From: Phyto melanocephala | Lineage: Eukaryota > Arthropoda > Insecta > Diptera > Rhinophoridae | Reading direction: 5' to 3' | DNA length: 64,000 nt | Assembly (NCBI GenBank): GCA_941918925.1 | Contig: OW799233.1 | Span: forward strand, 155,228,845 to 155,292,844 | Shown: positions 56,892-64,000 of the stretch, one piece after another | Numbering within the stretch: position 1 is the stretch's first letter | Layout of the letters: each line of letters begins with the position of its first letter | The notes under the pieces: model-generated | Seen by the model: the letters and a program-made list of their open reading frames with translations, nothing else | Database searches by the model: none | What the model was told of the DNA's origin: nothing | Translations under genes and position numbers: made by a program

Positions 56892-59222
56892 ATGAAAGTT
56901 ACTGGACGTCATGGACGTAAAACAAGTACTGCCTATGAATTGTATGGGTTTATACCAAGAGTTGATAATGGAAAACATACAGCAATTTGTATGTCGTGTA
57001 ATCGTTTATTACAAAATACTGCGGCTGTACGTTTGCAAAAGCATAGGTAGGATAATATTATAAATCTTGACTATATTTTAGAAAAAAGAAAAAAATTTAA
57101 TAATAAAAGGCAATTTTTTTAGAAACTCATGTTTAGCTGCTCGTAATAATTATAGTGATCTTCATCATTTTCCAAATATAGAAATTAAGGTAAAGTAAAC
57201 AATGAATAGCCAAAACAAAAAATAAAAAGCGTACGTAAACATAATCGTAAAAATGTATTTATGCACAAGCTATGTATATTTGTTAATGTAAAAATTTAAA
57301 TTTTGTATGTATAAATGTATATATATAGGCTACAATATGTAAGTACGAAGTTTACGTAAGTAAGTTACGAACATTACGGCATTTAATAGCTATCCTAATT
57401 TGAATCAAACAAGCAAGTTTTCTGTGCTTTATTATAGAGACTGCAATAACAAATTTTAAATCCACAATTCTAATATGTTAAGGATTTTTTAGTCGGTTTC
57501 GATAACACATATCACCGATTTTCAAATAAAAGTTTTTGATACGAAGATGACACTCAAAAAAGAATACATATGTACCTATAATAGCATTAATATAAGAAGT
57601 TACGTATATATTTCTAACATATAATGTTAAGATCTTTTTGTTTTTTCAAATTTATTCCCTACATGTTGCAGTTAGTTATGCTTTTTTCACTATAAGTTTA
57701 CGTTAAATCAAAAAACATGTAATGCAAGATTTTGAATATTAGATGGTAATATGTATTTCGAATTTCTGGCACGAAATATTTCTGTATCACATACTAACGG
57801 TCTTCTTTTTTTTAAACAAAAAAAAATTTGCATATGTATGTATATATTTAACTACATAAGTATGCATGTATGTATATTAAATATATTTTTTAAACAAAAA
57901 CTTTCTTATGTTATTTATTTACAGAGAAACATTAAACCAAAATCCGAGACAGTAGTGCCACAAAATGGAAACATAAATTTAATTGTTAAAACGGAACTAA
58001 ATAATATGCATTTTGAAGATGAAAATATTAATGAAAATGCACATGACAATACAACTTATGAAGAAACATCTAAAGTAAGTCATATGGACATATTTATTAT
58101 TTTATATTAATAAATTATTAAGAAAATATCTCGGATACATTTATACTCACATACATAAATAATAACAAAAAAGTTGTAACAAAGAAATAGTAAAATTTTT
58201 AAATTCGATTGCAATAAATACTAAGAAATGAACAAATCAAATTTTTTTCTTTTTTGTTTTAGAATTTACACGAATTTATACCATTACGTAAATCTACAAC
58301 AAAAAAGGACAAATCTGATAATGATTTAAAAGCTAAAATAATATGTTTTAAAGAAAAAACCAAATATTATAAAACCGAAATGTATAATTTAAAAGTTGAA
58401 AAAACGCTGATGGTTTTAAAGGCCAAGAAATTGCGTTTAGAAATAAAACACTTGGAGAAGAATATTTCTTATGTTTTGAACGTTAACAAAATTATTACAA
58501 AATGATTACTTATTTGTCATTGTATAAAAAATATATTTAAGTTAAACCAATATGTTTTTCAATTTCATAAACATTTAAAACTTATTTATTTACTAAAGAT
58601 CTAAAAATATTGTTAAAATATACAATTTATTTAACTACAACATTTTTATATTAAAAATTAATTGTTATTCAATTTAATTCATAAACAAAAAGGCTACAAA
58701 TCAACCAAAATTGTATTACAACACTTCCACTCCAGATGAATTTAATAGTTCTTCCACAATCTTATCAAAACAAACAGAGGTAAATATATCCGCTTCATAA
58801 TTTTATTTTTTTTTTTTATTTTTTTCTAAATCAAGCCGTCAAAAAGTTTTCATCAAGAAGAAAATCCAATACAATTGCCTATTACGGCCCAGCAACAAAC
58901 TCCAGAACCTTTTGAATCTTACCATGCAACTATTACGACCAACAACTCTGCTCTCGATATAAATGATGACATCGAAGAAGTAAATGATAGAGATTTAATT
59001 AACATCGAAGAAGAACTAGATGCTATTCAAAATTTAATGCCACGTTCTAAAGAATCAAAGAAGTTACAGGATGAATTGTCTAAAGCTGAGGCCGAATACT
59101 ATCGTTGCAAAGCTGCCTATTTTAAAAAACTCACCGAAAATTGTAAAGTTAAAAGAACTTTAATGCTTTTGGAATCACGTAAATTGCAATTAGAAATCGA
59201 AAAGCTAACAAGCGAATCATAG
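56892..59222 (+). CDS. BED gene D: degenerate BED finger, two alternative coiled-coil endings
   Basis: Exons 56892-57046, 57123-57189 and 57925-58074 are common; intron 1 splits a codon (phase 2) and the others are phase 0. The finger is atypical: YELYGFIPRVDNG, then CMSC, with H and C (KHRNSC) as second pair. After exon 3 two endings fit. (i) Exon 58263-58505 gives a 204-aa protein ending TKYYKTEMYNLKVEKTL then VLKAKKLRLEIKHL. (ii) Exons 58693-58779 plus 58836-59222 give a 281-aa protein ending AEYYRCKAAYFKK then LMLLESRKLQLEIEKL. Both endings are diverged copies of the module found in genes A-C. All joins keep frame. Alternatively the second ending belongs to a neighbouring gene that lost its finger exon. 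Confidence 0.75.
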
Positions 59223-59237
59223 TTTGTTTTAAATTAA

Positions 59238-59416
59238 TGGGTCGATTATGGATAGCAACCGAACTTTAGTTGCGTTGCCAGCTAGCAACTACAATTTTTC
59301 GGTTGCCAAATTTTCATGTGAAATTGGCAGCTGTTAGTTGCCAGATACCATCTGTAATGCCTTTTTTGGCAACTGGCAACGTAACTGAGGTTTGGTTGCT
59401 ATCCATAATCGACCCA
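59238..59416. mobile_element. 179-bp palindromic MITE in the 3' UTR region of gene D
   Basis: Termini TGGGTCGATTATGGATAGCA and its exact complement. Flanked by TAA on both sides (59235-59237, 59417-59419), a 3-bp duplication of PIF/Harbinger type. The arms extend about 40 bp. It starts 16 bases after the stop codon of the long gene D ending, so it would fold as a large hairpin in that mRNA. Confidence 0.8.
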
Positions 59417-59419
59417 TAA

Positions 59420-59984
59420 GTTTTGTTTTTATTATTGAAGTAGTTTTATTTTAAAATTTGATTTTTTTTATGTCAAGGCGATTTAAATTCCCTTACTTGA
59501 AGTCATTTATATATCCATTTTAATCGCATTGGCTTTGACATATGTAGTTAAGATTAATATTTTAAGATTTGTATAAAATATATATTTTTTGTGAAACGTG
59601 ATTTGTAAGATTTTATGTTTAACATAGAGTTCTGTTTTTTGTTTAGAAATTTTTTGTAACATTACCTAAATCGAAATGTTTAACAAAATTACAATAAATA
59701 TTTATGTACTTATATTGTTTTAAAAAACTAATTTTTTCTTAGTGATACTTAAAAAAATATGTACTTATACTTTATATGAAACTAATTGTATCAGTACCGC
59801 ATTGTTGGTTCCAAAATAAATATTAAATATATCGATCCAGTAGTTTTCGAGAAAATCTTGTATATTCAAAAAAAATTAAATTTTTGGACATTCATATACA
59901 TATGTACATTAAATAATTCGACTACAGCGCCACCGATAGGGTTTAAAATTTAATGTTTTATTTTTATGTTTTGGTTCAGGTGCA
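59420..59984. other. AT-rich spacer
   Basis: No gene. Partly probable 3' UTR of gene D. Confidence 0.4.
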
Positions 59985-60240
59985 CTAAGCTTAAGCTTAA
60001 GGTCTTTTTAATAATAAAAAATTTTTTTCTTCTATTTTATATTATTTGATCAATATTTCGCTACCTCTTTATAAAAAAAAAACCAAATATCAAGACACTA
60101 AACCAACAAAAAACAAATATATAATAAAAACTTGTATATTGATGATGCTACACAAAGAGGTAGCGTAATATTGGTAAAATAATATAAAATAGAAAAAAAA
60201 TTTTTTATTATTAAAAAGACCTTAAGCTTAAAAAAACTTT
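59985..60240. mobile_element. Foldback 'TTAAGCTTAAG', copy 2
   Basis: Same arms as 29.31-29.61 kb (taagcttaaggtctttttaa and 'tttgatcaatatttcgctac'). The loop is the reverse complement of the loop in copy 1, so the element lies in the other orientation. The left arm has lost about 25 bp ('gtgtagcatcatca'). Confidence 0.8.
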
Positions 60241-60570
60241 TACATATTATAAAAAAAGGTCAAGGAAACTCATAATTATAAGAACAACATATTAAAAAAG
60301 AAAAATTAAAGAATTTTTTACAATGTTGTTTTTACCCAACCATGGTGTAATAAAGTGTACCCTGTACCTAACCTAACATTTTTAATAAAATTTTTAGTTG
60401 AAAATTCTGTGAATCATTTGTCAATAAAATTACGTTATTTTTTTAATAAATATAAAATTCATAAATATAGGTATATTTAAAGGTACATACATACATATAT
60501 ACTTTTAATCAAAAACTTAAATATATTTGTATGCAATTTAAAAAAATTTAAAAAAGGTAGTCAGATAACC
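60241..60570. other. Upstream region of the coiled-coil gene
   Basis: AT-rich; presumed promoter and 5' UTR. 'acctaacctaac' at about 60367 resembles a LINE/SINE tail. Confidence 0.35.
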
Positions 60571-61203
60571 ATGTCATATACAAATAGCAATATACAAACC
60601 AGTACAAGTGATGAACAAGTTTTAACAAATAGTGAAGTACAACATAATTCGTTGCCTGTTTACGATACGCAATCATCTAATGAAAACTATGACAAACAAA
60701 AAATGTTGGTTGATAAAGCCAATAAAACATTTCGAGAGCTGTGCAAAACATTGGAAAATGAACAAGCTAAACTGTTGGAGCTGGAAGAAAGGCGCAAAAG
60801 ATTGCAGGAAGAAATGCAACTGTTGAAAGCGGAAATTGAGGAAGAAAAGCAATCGTTTGATTTGAATATCGTAAAGTCGGTGGCTACAAATCTAAAAGCA
60901 TTAAATAAAACAAACAAGCGTTGCGAAAAGGGTAAATAACTATAAAAAAAATTTGTAAAAGCAATAAATTTGTATTATTTTTTATCAGAAAGTGATCGAG
61001 AACAGGTTGTTAATGAAAAAATAAATAACTTATACGCTTTCCAAAAGGATGAAGAACTTTCGCCAGTTACTGCGCGAAAAGTAGCTGCTGAAAGTAGTCA
61101 TGAATTATTAAATGAAGAGTCCAATATACAACAACATATTCAATATATACGAAATGAATCGCAAAATGATCTTACCGAATGTATAACTGAACAAAAAGAT
61201 TAA
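60571..61203 (+). CDS. Coiled-coil protein of unknown function (191 aa, two exons)
   Basis: Exons 60571-60931 and 60989-61203 join in frame (AAGG|GTAAATA ... tttatcag|AAAGTG), with the intron in phase 1 and 57 bases long. The start context ACCATGTC is good. The N-terminus (residues 1-45) is polar, rich in S, N and T. Residues about 48-100 form a long charged helix with heptad spacing (KTFRELCKTLENEQAKLLEL, then EERRKRLQEEMQLLKAE). The second exon encodes an acidic, probably disordered tail. No zinc finger is present, and the C-terminal module of the BED genes is absent. I do not recognise an orthologue. Convergent with the next gene; the two stop codons are 64 bases apart. Confidence 0.75.
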
Positions 61204-61267
61204 CAAAATTAAAAGCAATTTTCAAATATATTTTATTTTACTTATATAAATGTAATAAACGGTTCAT

Positions 61268-63091
61268 TTAAATACTTGTATACAATTTAAAGGCTTCAGT
61301 TTTTAAAAGATTATAAATACTTTTTTTGAATTTAAAAAGTTTCATATGTTCTTCGGATTTTTGTAGGTGTATGTAGAAGGTTTCTAATGTAGAAGTTAAG
61401 GCCTATAAAATAGTTTCAAAAATAAGTATATCATATTTAATTGATAAAAATTAAACGTCAATTTAAATTACCTTCATTACATCTGTATGTTGCTTGTGTA
61501 CTTTAACCGTTTCCATTAAAACTCCGATAAATTTTTCCAAAAATATTATTAAATGTGGTTCTATTATAGATAATTTAATGGGTAAAATAGCCAATATGTA
61601 ATTTTTATGCACCTCCTAAATAATTAAATCAAACTTATTTAATACCCTTGTTAAATAATTTATAAGTTTTAATACATACTTGTAAGATATCAAGAGCGTT
61701 TTTTATACTTTGCATTAATTTATGAGATTCTAAAACAAACATTTTTAATATACTTTTAGCCCATCTGTAACATGTGTAACTGGTATTTGTTTGAGCTAAT
61801 AAGCGGTACTCATTTATATGTTCGAGTTGCATTAAATCTTTTTCGAAAACTTTTTCAAATTCTTTGCGATTTATTGTAAAATATACAATTAATTTTTTGA
61901 CAATTTTAAGGAGACATATAGACATATCCGAGTCTGGAGCAAGTGTTATATTACGCAGTAAAACTTCCATCATATCATCTAAGTAATTCCACTAAGAATT
62001 AAATTGTGACTTTATTGAAATTTTTAATATTAAAAATGTAATTTTAATTAATACCTTATTCATAAACTTACCGTAAAACTATCGAAATCTTCATAAAAAT
62101 CAAGACAATCTATTAAGCAGTTCCATTGTTTAATAGTAAAAGACACTGAGTCCATAATATGAATATCTTTAAAGACAGCATCATAAATAACGCTATGAAT
62201 ATTCATCAAAATAATATCGTCATTAACCTAAAATTACAAACATAAATATTGATTTAAAAGAAAATTTTCCCATATTATAAAAACTTTCGTGTAAGTAAAT
62301 TTTTACAAGTTTTATCATGCTATATTTTTGGTTATAAAATTAACATCCATTACTCATAATTACCCCTTGTTTCATCATAGTCAAAAAAATGGTTGTACTT
62401 AAGGATTTGTAGTGGGTCTCGTAGCAGGATCGCACATTTAAAGCTACTGACAAGCAAAATATTAGGAATTTATGGTCCATAAATTGGTTGTAATCACAAG
62501 CATAGCTAAATCGAAACTTATACAAAAAATAGAAATGTTTAAATTATATGGTTACTGTGTATTTATGTATATGCTTATCTGCGGCAGCTTACCTCTAAAT
62601 ATTTCACAAAGCCGTGTATAGCTCCTAATTGTTTTTTCCATTTGTCTTTGTGCAATTTGTCCTCATAATATTTATATATCTGCTCCTCCACCTCTTTAAC
62701 CAACACGCAATTGGTCTGTAATATTTTTTCGGCATTTCCAACTAACTGGGGCTGATTTATTCCAAAAATAGAATTGGGAAAACTGATTTCACAAAGAACT
62801 AATATAAGCAGCGCCTGTATCTGTTTGGTAAAGAGGAATAAGTAGTATTTTTCACTAAAAAGTTTAATGTTTTTTTACTTCTTGTTTTATAGTATCAGAT
62901 ATTTCACCATTCCATATAAAATCCTTTGGCTTCTGTTGTATCCAATCATATAAAAGTGGCAATTGAATTTGTAAATGTTGGTGGTAGGATTTGAAATGTT
63001 CTCTTTCAATTGGTACACTATCCAAATTTTGTTTAAGATCTGGTAGCATGCATGATTTTAATAAATTGCTTATTCTTTCCAAAGTATCCAT
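61268..63091 (-). CDS. Seven-exon helical protein, possibly a TTI2-type co-chaperone subunit (446 aa)
   Basis: Exons 63091-62879, 62820-62593, 62516-62364, 62227-62072, 61991-61680, 61615-61472 and 61402-61268, all phase 0 with GT-AG introns. The protein is almost entirely alpha-helical with repeated leucine- and isoleucine-rich helices, like HEAT repeats. The middle (KWKKQLGAIHGFVKYLE, then FLIFCLSVALNVRS, then ILMNIHSVIYDAVF) resembles the region of TTI2 with 'HYKILGLxCLxHIxxNV'. TTI2 works with TTI1 and TELO2 in folding PIKK kinases. The similarity is from memory and weak, so treat the name as a hypothesis; the gene model itself is strong. The acceptor of exon 3 (ttgtataag) is unusual but keeps frame. 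Confidence 0.8.
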
Positions 63092-63147
63092 GAGTAAATT
63101 ACTATATTAAATCAGAAAATAAATAATAAAATAAATAATAGTCTGTG

Positions 63148-63180
63148 CAAGGTCTATTAAATTAAATTTAATAGACCTTG
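63148..63180. repeat. Perfect 16-bp palindrome upstream of the helical-protein gene
   Basis: CAAGGTCTATTAAATT, one base, then the exact complement, inside a direct repeat of gtctgtg at 63141-63147 and 63182-63188. 57 bp upstream of the minus-strand start codon. It may be a small insertion relic or a binding site. Confidence 0.6.
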
Positions 63181-63215
63181 AGTCTGTGGATTTAATTATA
63201 AAAACAATAACAAAT

Positions 63216-63539
63216 CAGTGAAAAAAGCCGAGGCAAAATTTTCGGCGGCGGCGGCTGAGCAGTTTTTAAGCGGCGGCGGCTATAACAAATTAAAATCGGC
63301 GGCTCAAAATTTCAAAGTGACGTCACGAATTTTTTTTTTACAAAATTCTAACTGTAAAATATTACTAAATTTTTCATCACTTTTTCGAAGAAAATTTCTT
63401 CTTGAGTCGATTGAAGTTGATCAAAACGGCGGCTTTCTTGAGCCGTTTTAAGCCGACAAAAACGGCGGCGGCGTGGACATTGAAAAACAAACCGGCGGCG
63501 GCGCGCCGTCGGCTCTGAGCCGGTCGACTTGTTTCACTG
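63216..63539. mobile_element. GGC-rich hAT-type element with perfect 8-bp target duplication
   Basis: Termini CAGTGAAAAAAGCCGAGGC and the complement of CAGTGAAACAAGTCGACCGG. Flanked by TAACAAAT at 63208-63215 and 63540-63547. The interior has at least eight runs of (GGC)2-4 in both orientations around an AT-rich centre. The 77-codon frame in it is a composition effect. 125 bp upstream of the minus-strand gene start. Confidence 0.9.
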
Positions 63540-63547
63540 TAACAAAT

Positions 63548-64000
63548 GTCGTCTATTGAGCGACTTTAAAACGTAATTTTTTTAGGGTACAGTAGTAGTT
63601 TCCCAAGCAAACTTTTATTATAACCATAACCTACGTTTCATAACTATTTGAATTAATAAATAAATAAATAACCAAAAATATGGTATGGAGGTATATTCAT
63701 TTTGTCGTTTCCTAGTTTTATTTTAGGACGATCTAGCTATGTCCGGCCGTCTGTTAAAAGTGTCGATCTCGAACCGAAAAAGTTTGACAGAAAATTTCTA
63801 ATACATAAGGTTTGTTTCGTAGTGAAAATGGACTAAATCGGTATATAAGGAAGAGATTTATAACTAGTAATGCAAGAGTAGGTCAAAACTGCAATGTCCT
63901 TCCTACATTGAATAAAATGCGATTGTTTCTAAACGCATTAACGTAGAGCGATATATACGGTGTATATTGTACATTTCCTGAGTAAAAAATTATCTTGCCT
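63548..64000. other. Right end of window: spacer with family Z motifs
   Basis: 63725-63790 holds 'gacgatctagctatgtccgg', 'ccgtctgttaaaagtg' and 'cgatctcgaaccgaaaaagt', the reverse of blocks at 42.04-42.11 kb. No gene. Confidence 0.4.

Noticed and set aside
63218..63451. 77-codon A/G/S-containing frame
   Set aside because: Produced by (GGC)n words of a hAT-type element with target duplication.
1..64000. CRISPR array, bacterial operon or phage signal
   Set aside because: No regularly spaced short direct repeats with unique spacers; genes have GT-AG introns; the 120-bp array is contiguous and part of a dispersed repeat.

Overview
The window looks like nuclear DNA of a higher (cyclorrhaphan, probably calyptrate) fly. 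It is very AT-rich with long low-complexity T and A runs. Genes are split by small GT-AG introns, and a ZIP13/Zip99C-type metal transporter gene is recognisable. The spacers are packed with insect transposons: a gypsy-like errantivirus, jockey- and I/LOA-type LINEs, mariner-like and hAT-like derivatives, foldbacks and Helitron- or DINE-like dispersed repeats. No prokaryotic gene organisation, CRISPR array, rRNA or free-standing tRNA gene was seen.

Layout. 1-2.6 kb is the 3' half of an errantivirus (integrase end, env, 3' LTR), apparently inserted in a dispersed repeat that carries a 120-bp tandem array. 4.86-5.13 kb is the first coding exon of an unrecognised minus-strand gene that runs off to the left. 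5.1-34 kb is a gene desert made of MITEs, foldbacks, hAT elements, mariner deletion derivatives and two large dispersed families (called X and Y here); one orphan exon-like ORF lies at 18.2 kb. 34.9-38.8 kb holds a possible 48-aa membrane micropeptide gene (minus) directly next to the five-exon Zip99C gene (plus); intron 2 of Zip99C contains a transposon inside a transposon. 39-43.2 kb is again mobile-element debris.

The most interesting region is 43.4-59.2 kb. It holds four BED zinc-finger genes, called A (-), B (+), C (-) and D (+), rebuilt here by joining exons with GT-AG introns. Three share an almost identical C-terminal coiled-coil module (E-Y-F-R-E-K-A-x-Y-[FY] ... L-T-A-L-Q-A-K-K), and gene D carries two diverged versions of it on what look like alternative terminal exons. 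All introns in A, B and C are phase 0. A encodes five BED fingers; B and C are two-exon twins of the same deduced length; D has a degenerate finger. I infer a locally expanding family of DNA-binding proteins that dimerise through the tail, comparable in plan to the BED-finger architectural factors BEAF-32 and DREF but not recognised as either. Much of the spacer is recent transposon insertion, including a 5'-truncated LINE and hAT MITEs with intact target duplications.

60.5-63.1 kb holds two convergent single-copy genes: a two-exon coiled-coil protein (191 aa) and a seven-exon helical protein (446 aa) that may be a TTI2-type co-chaperone subunit. A GGC-rich hAT-type element with a perfect 8-bp target duplication sits about 125 bp upstream of the latter.

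All exon models and repeat boundaries were read by eye. Family names for repeats are labels for this window unless a known superfamily is stated.
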